A stretch of 43,526 nt of DNA from NCBI GenBank assembly GCA_947631945.1, contig CANRNI010000022.1, positions 1 through 43,526 on the forward strand. Reading direction: 5' to 3'. This stretch comes from an uncultured Clostridia bacterium (GTDB lineage Bacteria > Bacillota > Clostridia > Oscillospirales > Acutalibacteraceae). Positions 1 to 8,624 of this stretch are shown piece by piece. A program made the position numbers and the translations under genes. Under the pieces are notes generated by a model. It saw nothing but the letters and a program-made list of their open reading frames with translations. It was not told the DNA's origin and did not search any database. How positions within the stretch are numbered: the first letter of the stretch is position 1; each line of letters begins with the position of its first letter.

Positions 1-92
1 GAATCGTTCCTCTGATTCTCGTGAACTGCCTTTTTCTATTCTTGATTTCTTGTAATATGCGCGGTTTAGCCACACCTTAAATAAAAATTTGC

Positions 93-121
93 TTGCAATC
101 CAAGGTATAATATGTTATATT
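93..121 (+). promoter_or_regulatory. Probable sigma-A promoter of the first hydrolase gene
   Basis: TTGCAA (93-98) and TATATT (116-121) are 17 bases apart and lie about 40 bases before the start codon. The same CTTGCAATCC context and spacing recur ahead of the paralogous gene at 12908, so the promoter appears to have been duplicated with the gene or conserved for co-expression. Confidence 0.55.
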
Positions 122-159
122 AACATTATATTATCAGTTTTTTATTCGGAGGGAACAAA

Positions 160-2028
160 ATGTCACTCAAATTCAAGAAAGCGCTGAGTATTTTTCTCGC
201 AGCAGTAATGATGTTCAGCGTATTTTCCGTAATCGGTTTTGCCGCTCCGGCGGAGAACGTTCAAACGGATATTCCCGCATCGTCAAACGGCGAAATATGC
301 CCCACAATCATAATCCCCGGTATAAGCCAGTCAAATTCCGTTTACTGCGATAAAAACGGGAATCCGATTCTTGACGGCGACGGCAACAAGCTCGAAGGCG
401 GTTTGCTTATAATCGACTCTACAAATCTTGTTTCAAAGATAGTGAAAAATCTTGCTCTTCCGCTTATTTCGTCTCTGTTAATGCAAAGACCGTATAAAAC
501 ACTTGCGTCCGGCGTCTACAAGACGATTTGCGACCTTTTCTACGTTCAGGCTTCCGATAAAACGGGCAACGCGGTTAATAATCTTGTTGTTGATAAGTAC
601 GAATATCCATTATCGCGTTATGACAAGGAATCAAAAGAATGGTTTTACAACAGACTTCCCATGGAACCCGTTATAGAGGAAGTAAGCGCGACATACGGCG
701 TTGACGGCGAAGCTTATACATATCTTTATACTTTTCCGCTCATCGGCGATCCAATGACGGCCGCCGAAAACCTGTTCGATTACATTGAACTTGTAAAGAC
801 ACAGACAGGCTGCAAAAAAGTAAACCTCGTTCCTATAAGTCTCGGCGGTACTGTTATGACTGCGTACTGCGACCTTGTCGTGGAACGCGGCGGAGATTTT
901 TCCGATATAAACAACATTGTAAACGTAGTCGCCTGCCTTGACGGTACGGATTTATTCGCCGATTTCTACGCGCGGAACTGGAATCTATCCGACGAATTCC
1001 TTTACGGTTCTTATATTCCTGCGATTATGGCCGAATCCGGCTCCGATGAATATGTAGGTCATCTTATAAATATCGCTCTCAGAATACTTCCCAAAGATGT
1101 GCTTTACACTATTCTTACGGCGGCTATGGACGGTCTGCTTGATACGCTTCTTGTAAACTGTCCGCAGTTCTGGTCAATGGTTCCGTCGGACAGATATGAC
1201 GAGCTTGCAGAAAAGTATCTTTCCGGTGAGGATATGGCCGCTGTCCGCGCAAAGACCGACAGATTCCAGCAGGCAAGGCTTAATCTCAAAGAAAATCTAA
1301 AATACGCTCACGACACATACGGCGTTGACGTTTTCAGCGTCAGCGGCTACGGCAGACAGTACGATACAGGCGATTACTGCTTCCTCGGTATCGCGGCTTC
1401 CTCCGCCTCGTCAAATTCCGATTCTATAATTGACATTGACTCAACGTCTCTCGGCGCGACTTACGCTCCTGTCGGCGAAACGCTTGAAAACGGCAATTCT
1501 CCCGATAAATCAATTGATACTTCGACCTGCCTTTTCCCGGAAACAACATGGTTCTTCTGCGGTCAGCACCATGAAGTCGGTAGAGCGGACGTAATCATAA
1601 AGCTCCTCGCGGGAATAGTCAGCGAAAATATTACCGATGTCAATTCTTCCGAGGCTTTTCCTCAGTTTAACTACAACAGAAACACAAGAACTCTCGTAAG
1701 ACCCGACGGTCTTATGGATAAAGCCGAAAGCGTAATTGAGAACGCCGACGGCAAGTATACTCAGGAACAGATAAACACGGTAAAGCCCGTCTATGAAAAG
1801 GCGGCGGCGATGCTTAAAGAAACCGTTCTTACTCCCGATTCCGCGAAGGAAGCGGACGATATGACAGTTGAACTCAACGACGCGCTTGCGGTTACGGGAC
1901 TTACATCTAAGACGAAAACGACAAGCTTTTTCGTAAAAATCCTAAATAAACTTACCGCGAATCTGGATAACGCCGTGATGAAAATATTCGGCGGCAACGG
2001 TTATACCGATAAGATATTTAACAAATAA
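160..2028 (+). CDS. Secreted alpha/beta-hydrolase, lipase/acyltransferase-like
   Basis: The 622-residue product begins with a signal peptide (KFKK, a hydrophobic run, then a likely cleavage near FAAPA at 28-30). An early segment, CPTIIIPGISQS, resembles the first strand and oxyanion loop of lecithin:cholesterol acyltransferase-like lipases. Ser227 in VPISLGGT sits at a nucleophile-elbow position (the first Gly of GxSxG is Pro-Ile here), and His470/His471 in FFCGQHHEVG are candidates for the catalytic His. The C-terminal ~100 residues are helical and FIVAR-like, perhaps for wall attachment or spacing. The start is the ATG after GGAGGGAACAAA. It is a paralogue of the product at 12908-14809, which shares the overall plan but not these residues. 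The substrate is unknown; an extracellular esterase or lipase is inferred. Confidence 0.72.
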   Translation: MSLKFKKALSIFLAAVMMFSVFSVIGFAAPAENVQTDIPASSNGEICPTIIIPGISQSNSVYCDKNGNPILDGDGNKLEGGLLIIDSTNLVSKIVKNLALPLISSLLMQRPYKTLASGVYKTICDLFYVQASDKTGNAVNNLVVDKYEYPLSRYDKESKEWFYNRLPMEPVIEEVSATYGVDGEAYTYLYTFPLIGDPMTAAENLFDYIELVKTQTGCKKVNLVPISLGGTVMTAYCDLVVERGGDFSDINNIVNVVACLDGTDLFADFYARNWNLSDEFLYGSYIPAIMAESGSDEYVGHLINIALRILPKDVLYTILTAAMDGLLDTLLVNCPQFWSMVPSDRYDELAEKYLSGEDMAAVRAKTDRFQQARLNLKENLKYAHDTYGVDVFSVSGYGRQYDTGDYCFLGIAASSASSNSDSIIDIDSTSLGATYAPVGETLENGNSPDKSIDTSTCLFPETTWFFCGQHHEVGRADVIIKLLAGIVSENITDVNSSEAFPQFNYNRNTRTLVRPDGLMDKAESVIENADGKYTQEQINTVKPVYEKAAAMLKETVLTPDSAKEADDMTVELNDALAVTGLTSKTKTTSFFVKILNKLTANLDNAVMKIFGGNGYTDKIFNK

Positions 2029-2077
2029 TATCAACTGAACAAATGCCTGATTTCGACAAGCATTAAGGAAACGCCGA

Positions 2078-2160
2078 TTAAGGCAATACCGCACAATTAG
2101 CGGCTACCGCCTTTGCCGCGCATCTGCACCGATATTTTTCGTAAGAATGACAAAAAAACA
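2078..2160. repeat. Degenerate copy of MITE-like family 1
   Basis: This begins with the TTAAGGCAATACCGCA terminus seen on the full copies at 8416 and 27477 and continues with the same arm (GCGGCTACCGCCTTTGCC, CATCTGCACCGATATTTT). The opposite terminus is missing. The sequence that follows, which forms the terminator at 2163, resembles the core of the family (GGAATACT..GTATTTC), so the terminator of the preceding gene may derive from the element. Confidence 0.6.
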
Positions 2161-2162
2161 AC

Positions 2163-2197
2163 GCGGGAATACTCTGTGTATTTCCGCGCTTTTTTTG
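2163..2197 (+). terminator. Rho-independent terminator of the hydrolase gene
   Basis: A 10-bp stem (2163-2172 with 2178-2187, one G-T pair) with a five-base loop is followed by GCTTTTTTT. Confidence 0.8.
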
Positions 2198-2263
2198 GTT
2201 TCTCCTGCTAAAACTCCGACTGTGCGTCTTACGCGCAAAATTTGTGCGTTATTGTCCTACTCT

Positions 2264-2914
2264 TTACGGTTTTTTTGCTTTTATTATAAGAAATGTAGGC
2301 TTTATAAATTCCTTAATCAGTCCGGGACGGATTTTGACGGCATCGTCGGACGGAGTAGGTTCGCATATATGTTCTATTATAAATCCGGCGCCGCACAAAG
2401 CGTTTATTATATCGCTGAACGTGCGGTGATATTTTTCTACGCCGTCAACGAACCAATTGGCGGTTCTCTTGCCGCTTTCGGAATAGCCGGAAACAGAATA
2501 CGCCTCCGCTTTGCCGTCCTCATTATATATGTAACCGTTATCGGACGCGGTTACAAAAGGGTGTTCCTGTGAAAACAAAAGCTCTCCGCCTTTTTTCATA
2601 ACAGAAAATATATCGTCCGCAAGCTTATTGAAATCCTCCGAATAATGAAAAACAAGCGAGCTGTAAACAAAATCAAAACGGCTGCCGATATTTTTTATAT
2701 CGGCCATATTCATATGAATATATGTTATTTCCGGCAGATTATTTTTTTCTTTTGCCAACGCGAGCATCTTTTCGGATAAATCAATTCCTACTGCTTTTTC
2801 CGCGCCCGAATTTACAAAATCAAAACAATTGTTTCCATATCCGCAGCCGATATCAAGAACTGTTTTTCCCGATAAATCGGGTATTAATTTTTTCATCGCA
2901 GGCTGTTCGAGCAA
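2264..2914 (-). CDS. SAM-dependent class I methyltransferase, probably 5'-truncated
   Basis: The product has glycine-rich motif I (VLDIGCGYGNNC), an acidic residue ending motif II (GIDLS), and motif III/IV-like DFVYSSLVFHY, the order of a Rossmann-fold methyltransferase acting on a small molecule. Family-like sequence continues upstream of the only available start (a TTG at 2914): residues ENEPNYNDLLEQPAM read in frame back to a TAA at 2957-2959 with no ATG, GTG or TTG and no ribosome site. The native start therefore seems lost, perhaps replaced by the palindrome-rich segment upstream. It may be expressed poorly or be a young pseudogene. The catalytic core is intact and the substrate unknown. 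Confidence 0.65.
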   Translation of the reverse strand: MLEQPAMKKLIPDLSGKTVLDIGCGYGNNCFDFVNSGAEKAVGIDLSEKMLALAKEKNNLPEITYIHMNMADIKNIGSRFDFVYSSLVFHYSEDFNKLADDIFSVMKKGGELLFSQEHPFVTASDNGYIYNEDGKAEAYSVSGYSESGKRTANWFVDGVEKYHRTFSDIINALCGAGFIIEHICEPTPSDDAVKIRPGLIKEFIKPTFLIIKAKKP

Positions 2915-2956
2915 ATCGTTATAATTCGGCTCATTTTCTCTTAGATTTAAATAGAA

Positions 2957-3088
2957 TTAAGGCAAAAGGAGATTTCGCGCTCTGCGGAGCGCGACACGGT
3001 GACGCTGTCCCCGTGACCCCTGCAAGCCTTTGTAAAGGCTTGACCGAAACTTTTATACTCTTTGCAACAAGTTTTTCGGCACGCTGAT
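2957..3088. other. Palindrome-rich non-coding segment
   Basis: Several small dyads occur in a row: GCGCTCTGCGGAGCGC, a CACGG/CCGTG pair and CAAGCCTTTGTAAAGGCTTG. No convincing ORF is present. It may be the remnant of a mobile or repeated element that replaced the 5' end of the neighbouring methyltransferase gene. Confidence 0.4.
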
Positions 3089-3108
3089 TAGAGTGTGTTC
3101 ACACTCTA
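3089..3108. other. Perfect stem-loop overlapping a stop codon
   Basis: A 9-bp perfect stem (3089-3097 with 3100-3108) contains the TAG stop of the phosphoesterase gene. A less perfect version of the same motif, TAGAGCATGAGCACACTCT on the minus strand, overlaps the asnB stop at 4414-4416. Neither has a clear T-tract, so a role in mRNA 3' end protection is only a guess. Confidence 0.4.
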
Positions 3109-4314
3109 TTGCAAACACGCCATAGCTTTAAGCGTGTTATCGGAGGGATTTTTCCAAAATCCCGACGCCGTAATTTCAACGCTGTAATTTCCCTTTGGCA
3201 GACCGTTTACCGTTACGCAGAGTTTTTCGGGCATATCGTAAAGGTAATATCCCGACCAGACGCATAATTGTCTTACGATTTTGTTTTCTTCGTTTCTTAT
3301 AATTATCTTATAATCGTTGACCCTGTCCTCGGAAATCTCCGCCTGTCCGAACGTAATTTGCACTCCGTTTGCGTCGGTCGTTATATCAATGGGCGTGTTT
3401 TCGGCAAAATGCGGTCTTACGCTTGTTTTGTATCTTTCATCGGTATAAACGAACGTCGAAGGCTCGCTCGGCGCGTCGATTTTCCATGTATACGGGAAAA
3501 ATTTTCCGCTTAAAATATCAAACGGCAAAACTCTTACGCGGTTGTTTTCGTCAGCTTCGACAATGAGGAATTGAGCGCAGTTTTCCGCATCGGGAGGAAC
3601 CGTTCCGTAAATCTTATCAAACTCGTCAAGCTCAAAATATGAGAGCGAGCCGGTTCCGAGCGACGTAAAATGCTGCTGATGAATACTTCTCGGGTCGTTT
3701 ATCGGAGCGTGGGAATGTCCCGAAAAATCTATTATCTGCGGATAATTCATAAGAAGAGCGTAAAGGTCGTCCTCTCCCCAATTTATACTGCCGTAAACCG
3801 TTCCCGAAATATGCGGATGCTGGAAGAAAAATATCGGCGCTTCGCGTGAATCCTTTACGGCTTCCTCAAGAGATTTTTTCGCAAAATCAAGCTGCGGTTC
3901 TTTAAAACGGCATCCGCCCGTTGTAGAAACGGATATAAAATGGAAGCTCTTTATAATCTTATGCGCGTCGTAATGCATACCGAAAATTCTTTTAAAACGC
4001 GCTTTGACCGTATTCTCTCTGTCTTTATTGTTACCTATTTCGTGGCTCGCGACAGAAATTGTAACGTCGGTTCCGGGCTTTATGTATTCGTCGATAACCG
4101 CTTTAAAATTGAACATTTCATCTTCCTTGCCGTTGTCTGTAAAATCACCGACAAAGAAAGCCGCGTCTATTTTGCCGTATTCGCATTTTTCGGCGTAGTC
4201 ATACGCATCTTTAAGTCCTTTTTTAAGTCTTTGAAGCTCTGCACAATCGGGGTCGGATTTCGTGTGTATGTCGCTCATGACAATAAATCTTACCTTTGGG
4301 GTGAATATGCTCAT
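3106..4314 (-). CDS. Calcineurin-like metallophosphoesterase, cytosolic
   Basis: The 402-residue product has the ordered metal-binding motifs of the family: DIH in FIVMSDIHTKSD, GD in FFVGDFTDNG, a degenerate GNH-type block (SHEIGNN), H in FFQHPHISG and GHSH in DFSGHSHAP. The C-terminal ~130 residues are a separate beta-rich extension of unknown role. No signal peptide is seen. GGAGG lies 5 bases before the ATG at 4314, which is preferred over a TTG 15 bases upstream that falls in the ribosome site. It follows the asnB unit on the same strand after a 99-base gap, so co-transcription is possible. The substrate cannot be told from sequence. Confidence 0.8.
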   Translation of the reverse strand: MSIFTPKVRFIVMSDIHTKSDPDCAELQRLKKGLKDAYDYAEKCEYGKIDAAFFVGDFTDNGKEDEMFNFKAVIDEYIKPGTDVTISVASHEIGNNKDRENTVKARFKRIFGMHYDAHKIIKSFHFISVSTTGGCRFKEPQLDFAKKSLEEAVKDSREAPIFFFQHPHISGTVYGSINWGEDDLYALLMNYPQIIDFSGHSHAPINDPRSIHQQHFTSLGTGSLSYFELDEFDKIYGTVPPDAENCAQFLIVEADENNRVRVLPFDILSGKFFPYTWKIDAPSEPSTFVYTDERYKTSVRPHFAENTPIDITTDANGVQITFGQAEISEDRVNDYKIIIRNEENKIVRQLCVWSGYYLYDMPEKLCVTVNGLPKGNYSVEITASGFWKNPSDNTLKAMACLQ

Positions 4315-4413
4315 AGAATCCTCCGTCAAGTTTTTTATAATTTAAGGCAATATCAATTCTCGACACAAAAATATTTAATTTCTGATTGTCAATTATCAGA
4401 GTGTGCTCATGCT

Positions 4414-6258
4414 CTAATTTTCAACAAAATATTTATCGTACCAAAGAATAAAGCAGTAAACCGACCATATTCTTTTCATATTTTTTTCCTTGCCGCTCCT
4501 GTGATTATCGAGCAGAGCCATGATATAATCACAGTCGAAAAACCGTTTCGCCGTGTCGCTTGTAAACGCCTCTTTTACCATATTATAGTATTTATCGCGT
4601 TTCAGCCAATCGTTAAGCGGAGTAAGGAAGCCCGTTTTCGGCATACTCGCGGTCTTTTCGGGAACCTGCTTCAGCGCCGCGCCGCGAAGTGCTATTTTTG
4701 TCTGTTCCTTTGAAACTCTGTATTCCGTCGGTATGGAGAGCGCGACCTTCAGCATTTCTTTATCGAGGAACGGCACGCGCAGCTCAAGAGAATTTGCCAT
4801 TGACATTCTGTCCGCTTTTACAAGTATGTCCTGAACGAGCCACGTCTGCATATCCACAAACTGCATTTTCGTAACGTCGTCCTCGTCCTTTACCATATCG
4901 AAATACGGCTTTGTGAAAACGGCGGGGTTGGGAGCCGGAATATCGGGATTCAAAACTGCGTCACGTTCGTCCCAAGGGTATACGTAATTGTTTCTTACAA
5001 AATTATCCTCTATATTTTCCGCGCCTCTCATAAGAAAGCGTCTGCCGTGAAATCTCGGAAGCTTCTTTGCCACCGCCGCCGCGCCCTTTCTCAGCGCCAG
5101 CGGCAATTTTTGGTATTTTTCAAAATTTAAAGGGTCTTTGTAATAGAAATATCCGCCGAAAAGCTCGTCCGCCCCCTCTCCCGAAAGCACGACCTTGACC
5201 TGCTCCGATGCGAGCTTTGTCAGAAAATACAGCGCTATTGCCGACGGGTTCGGAAGCGGCTCGTCCATATAATACTGAACAAGCGGCGCCGCCTCAAAAA
5301 ATTCGTCAGCCGATATTTTTTTCGCATAGTTTGCCACATTCGCCGTTTTTGCAAATTCCCGAGCGTATTCAAGCTCGGAATATTCCTCCTCCTCATAACC
5401 GACCGAAAACGTCCTTACGTCATTGTTTTTTGACATTTCCTTTACTACGTAGCTTGAATCCACTCCGCTCGAAAGGAAGCACCCGACCTCAACGTCTGCG
5501 ATACCGTGTACCGCGGTGGAATCCCTGAAGGTCTCGGAAATAATGCTTTCCCATTCCTCAAGCGATTTCGTACCGTCTATGTCATATTTCATTTCGTAAT
5601 ATTTGCCCTGTGCCATTTTGCCGTTCTGCCACTCAAAATATGATGCGGGCGGGAGTTTATACACGTTTTTAAAGAGTGTTTCATTCGACGGGATATACTC
5701 GAAGCACAGGTATTCGGGGATTCTGTCGCGGTTAAGCTCTTTTTCAAAATTCGGATTCGACAAAAACGCCTTTATTTCCGAGCCGAACATAAACGTTTCG
5801 CCCTTTAAATAATAGAAAAACGGCTTTATACCGAAAATATCCCTCGCGCCGAAAAGCTTCTTTTCCGTTTTGTCCCAAATGACGAAAACAAACATTCCGC
5901 GCAGCTTCGGCAGCAGTTCTTTTCCGTATTCCTCGTAGCCGTGAATAAGCACCTCGGAATCGGTATTGGTACAGAATTTATGTCCCTTTTCAATAAGCTC
6001 CGCGCGAAGCGACCGATAATTATATATTTCGCCGTTAAATACAAGCACTTTTGACTTATCCTCGTTAAAAATCGGCTGACTTCCGCCCTCAAGGTCTATA
6101 ATGCTGAGCCGTCTGAAGCCGAGCGACACGTTGTCGTCAACGTAATAATCGTCCTGGTCGGGACCTCTGTGGGCGATTCTGTCCGCCATCGCTCTGACAG
6201 TTTTGTTGTTTATTTCCGAATCGGACGTTTCGTTAAGAAAACCGACAAATCCGCACAT
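4414..6258 (-). CDS. asnB: Class B asparagine synthase (glutamine-hydrolysing)
   Basis: The 614-residue protein starts MCGFVGF, giving the Cys nucleophile of the N-terminal Ntn glutaminase after Met removal; RHRGPD-like (AHRGPDQDD) and FNGEIYN blocks follow. The C-terminal synthetase domain has the PP-loop in an SSGVDSS form and the LSGEGADELFGGY motif. The start is fixed by GGAGAATTTATAG upstream and by the need for Cys2. It begins two bases after the racemase stop, so these genes are translationally linked. Free L-asparagine synthesis is one reading. Beside a racemase and an ATP-grasp ligase it could instead amidate D-Asp in a peptidoglycan cross-bridge, as AsnH does in Lactococcus lactis. 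Confidence 0.88.
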   Translation of the reverse strand: MCGFVGFLNETSDSEINNKTVRAMADRIAHRGPDQDDYYVDDNVSLGFRRLSIIDLEGGSQPIFNEDKSKVLVFNGEIYNYRSLRAELIEKGHKFCTNTDSEVLIHGYEEYGKELLPKLRGMFVFVIWDKTEKKLFGARDIFGIKPFFYYLKGETFMFGSEIKAFLSNPNFEKELNRDRIPEYLCFEYIPSNETLFKNVYKLPPASYFEWQNGKMAQGKYYEMKYDIDGTKSLEEWESIISETFRDSTAVHGIADVEVGCFLSSGVDSSYVVKEMSKNNDVRTFSVGYEEEEYSELEYAREFAKTANVANYAKKISADEFFEAAPLVQYYMDEPLPNPSAIALYFLTKLASEQVKVVLSGEGADELFGGYFYYKDPLNFEKYQKLPLALRKGAAAVAKKLPRFHGRRFLMRGAENIEDNFVRNNYVYPWDERDAVLNPDIPAPNPAVFTKPYFDMVKDEDDVTKMQFVDMQTWLVQDILVKADRMSMANSLELRVPFLDKEMLKVALSIPTEYRVSKEQTKIALRGAALKQVPEKTASMPKTGFLTPLNDWLKRDKYYNMVKEAFTSDTAKRFFDCDYIMALLDNHRSGKEKNMKRIWSVYCFILWYDKYFVEN

Positions 6259-6260
6259 TT

Positions 6261-7004
6261 CTATAAATTCTCCTTTATTTTTTTTCCGCACAGGGTAATA
6301 CTGCGTTTAGCGAGAACTTCAAGCGAGTCTATGATATAATCCCTGTGAAGGTCATAATCCCTGTTTATTATCGAAAGCTCCGTACAGCCGAGTATAAGCG
6401 CGTCGCAGCCGTCGGCTCTCATATGAGCGATAATTCTTAAAAATTCGTCGATATCGACTTTCGCTCCCGCTTTTACCTGATTATATATGATGTTCATAAG
6501 CGATTCTTCGTCCGATACGGACGGAACTGCGCAGTCAATGCCGTATTTGCGGCACATATTTCCGTACGCTCCCGATGAAATCGTACCCTTTGTAGCGAGT
6601 ATACCGAGCTTTATACCGTCATTATTTTTGCATTTTTCCGATTTCCGTTTTATCTTTTCAATCGAATATTTTACAGTTTCCTCAATTATATTCAGCATCG
6701 GTATCTCAATATTTTTCTGAATCTGCTCATAGAAAAAATGCGCCGTGTTGCACGGCATAACAACGTAATCCGCTCCCGCCGCCTGTAACTTTTTCGCGTC
6801 CGCAATCATAACGGGCAGAGGGTTCGGTTTTGTATTGTCGAGTATAAATTCCGTTCTGTCAGGTATTGAGGGGTGGTTCAGAACTATCATTGAAATATGG
6901 TCCTGATCCTTTTTTACGTCGGTCATTTTCACGATAATATCCATAAAATAAACCGTCGCCAGCGGTCCCAAACCGCCGAGTATGCCGAGAGTTTTATCAG
7001 CCAT
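6261..7004 (-). CDS. Aspartate/glutamate racemase family, probable aspartate racemase
   Basis: The 247-residue product has the two-cysteine, cofactor-independent racemase architecture: GILGGLGPLAT near the N-terminus, Cys85 in MPCNTAHFF and Cys207 in LILGCTELS. These are the acid/base pair that inverts the alpha carbon. Its length fits the aspartate racemase branch. The chosen ATG at 7004 overlaps the stop of the upstream ATP-grasp gene by 8 bases, with GGAAGCGAG upstream; the longer frame would begin inside that gene. With its neighbours it would supply D-aspartate. Glutamate or another amino acid cannot be excluded from sequence alone. Confidence 0.82.
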   Translation of the reverse strand: MADKTLGILGGLGPLATVYFMDIIVKMTDVKKDQDHISMIVLNHPSIPDRTEFILDNTKPNPLPVMIADAKKLQAAGADYVVMPCNTAHFFYEQIQKNIEIPMLNIIEETVKYSIEKIKRKSEKCKNNDGIKLGILATKGTISSGAYGNMCRKYGIDCAVPSVSDEESLMNIIYNQVKAGAKVDIDEFLRIIAHMRADGCDALILGCTELSIINRDYDLHRDYIIDSLEVLAKRSITLCGKKIKENL

Positions 7005-8262
7005 TAATACTCGCTTCCCGTTTCCTGCGTTTCGCTTCTTCTTTTTCCTGTTTTTCAACTCTGTGATATTTTCTGTACTGATTCATATACGCCGCCGCCA
7101 CATAAAAACCGCGTTTTCCTCCCATATCGGGCTTGTAAAACAGCGGGTAACTGACTTTTCCTTTGCGCCAAAGCCCGTTTACCTTTTTTCTGAGATTTTC
7201 ATCTTTAAGGTAACGCATTATAATTCCCTTGGGAACAACGGTAAAGAGATTTTCCTTATCCGCGACCGTATATTCAAGCTCCTTTTCGTATATAAGGTCG
7301 TCCACAATCCATTTTACCGTATTGAAACCGCTGCCGGTAACATAAAAGTTGCTTCTGCCGAGGCGGACGTTTATTTCAAAAAAATTATACGTTCCGTTTC
7401 TTGAATCGTATTTGATGTCGAAATTCGCGAAGCCCTTATAGCCCACATATTCAAGGAATTTTGTCGCCGCCGCGACTATTTTTTCATCGACCTCGTTTAT
7501 TATCGCAACGGGGTTCCCTATTGCCGTCGGGGTATGGTCCTCAAGCAGACAATGTCCGAGCGACGCGAATTTTACCTTTGAATTTCTGTCGCAGTAACAT
7601 GTGAGAACGCGCATATTCGAGTCGTCTCCCGGGATACAGTCCTGAATAAGAAATTTATAATCATAGCCCGACTTTTCAAGGTTCGCGAGCATTTCTTTAA
7701 GGTCCTTTTCGTTATGGAACCTGAAAATTTTCTTTTTGCCCGGGAACTCGGCGTAATGATAAAGCGCGGAATTTGCCGTTTTCGCAATTACGGGATAATC
7801 AAAATCAAATTTAAGGTCGTTTTCCTCTCCGCAGTTATATACGTAAGTCTTGGGGTGGTCTATTCCGAGCTTATCGCATATTTCATAGAACTTGTCCTTT
7901 AAGACTATTTCGTCCATAAGAGCCTTATCTATATAAGGTATTATATAATATTCGCCGAGAACGTCCTTGTTATCGACGAAATCGCGTACATAGAAATCGC
8001 CGCAGCCCATAAGTATGAGCTTTTTTTTACCCTTGAACTCCTTCCCTATCTCTACAAGCTTTTCGACGAGAAAATTCACGTCGTCAAGACCGGGAATAAC
8101 TCTGTTTTCTATGATTTTGCTCTCGGAAATTATTCTTGCTCTGCGCTGGCTTATAACAAGCGATTTTATTTTATACTCCTCATGAAAGCTTCTCGCAAGG
8201 CTGTAAGCCGTGATGTCCGCGCCGAGTATAACGGGCATAAATTCCCGTTCAACAAGTTCCAT
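6997..8262 (-). CDS. ATP-grasp amide ligase, D-aspartate ligase-like
   Basis: The ~421-residue cytosolic protein has a pre-ATP-grasp fold (PVILGADITAYSLARSF) and an ATP-grasp core resembling carbamoyl-phosphate synthase: a lysine in YPVIAKTANS, LIQDCIPG, and the metal-binding FEINVRLGRS. The family includes Enterococcus faecium Asl, which adds D-Asp to the lysine side chain of UDP-MurNAc-pentapeptide and is encoded beside a racemase. The same pairing here, plus an asparagine synthase, supports that role, though substrate specificity is inferred. AAGGAAG lies 9 bases before the ATG at 8262 and only 3 before an ATG at 8268, so the former is preferred. It is the first gene of the three-gene unit. 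Confidence 0.72.
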   Translation of the reverse strand: MELVEREFMPVILGADITAYSLARSFHEEYKIKSLVISQRRARIISESKIIENRVIPGLDDVNFLVEKLVEIGKEFKGKKKLILMGCGDFYVRDFVDNKDVLGEYYIIPYIDKALMDEIVLKDKFYEICDKLGIDHPKTYVYNCGEENDLKFDFDYPVIAKTANSALYHYAEFPGKKKIFRFHNEKDLKEMLANLEKSGYDYKFLIQDCIPGDDSNMRVLTCYCDRNSKVKFASLGHCLLEDHTPTAIGNPVAIINEVDEKIVAAATKFLEYVGYKGFANFDIKYDSRNGTYNFFEINVRLGRSNFYVTGSGFNTVKWIVDDLIYEKELEYTVADKENLFTVVPKGIIMRYLKDENLRKKVNGLWRKGKVSYPLFYKPDMGGKRGFYVAAAYMNQYRKYHRVEKQEKEEAKRRKREASING

Positions 8263-8385
8263 ATCCATATACTTCCTTTTTCTTGCTGCATTTGCTTATT
8301 GCCTTTATTTTACCATATTTTTTTACTATGTCAATCATTTAAGTTCATAATCGGCCGGTTTTATTTTTTTATGCATATTTTTCTA

Positions 8386-8414
8386 TTTACTTTTTGTAAA
8401 ATATGTTTTATACT
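8386..8414 (+). promoter_or_regulatory. Probable gltX promoter
   Basis: TTTACT (8386-8391) and TATACT (8409-8414) have 17-base spacing. The MITE-like element at 8416 begins two bases after the -10 box, so a transcript would start inside the element and carry nearly all of it as 5' leader. Confidence 0.5.
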
Positions 8415-8415
8415 A

Positions 8416-8594
8416 TTAAGGCAATACCGCATAATTATTGTCGTGCAGATGTGCCATGAGATTTTTCGTCAGATTGACAAAAGTGACGCAGGAATACTGA
8501 CGTATTTCAAGGAGCTTTTGGCAAAAATGACGGGAAATCTCGGTGCAGATGTGCGGCAAAGGCGGTAGCCGTTAATTGTGCGGTATTGCCTTAA
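8416..8594. repeat. MITE-like element, family 1, subtype a, full length
   Basis: This 179-bp element is bounded by TTAAGGCAATACCGCA and its reverse complement TGCGGTATTGCCTTAA. The core (GACGAAAAATCTCATG / CAAAAGTGACGC / GGAATACTGACG on one strand or the other) is shared with the copies at 15161, 23047, 27477 and 37624. It has no ORF of its own and fills the gltX leader. Confidence 0.75.
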
Positions 8595-8624
8595 AATATA
8601 GATGTTAAAAAGGAGAAAAATACC

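Noticed and set aside
2147-2572. 141-codon plus-strand ORF after the first hydrolase
   Set aside because: It runs through the terminator and antisense to the methyltransferase; composition is that of a shadow frame.
3940-4713. 257-codon plus-strand ORF across the phosphoesterase and asnB ends
   Set aside because: It is antisense to two well-supported genes, has no ribosome site, and its translation has no recognisable domain.
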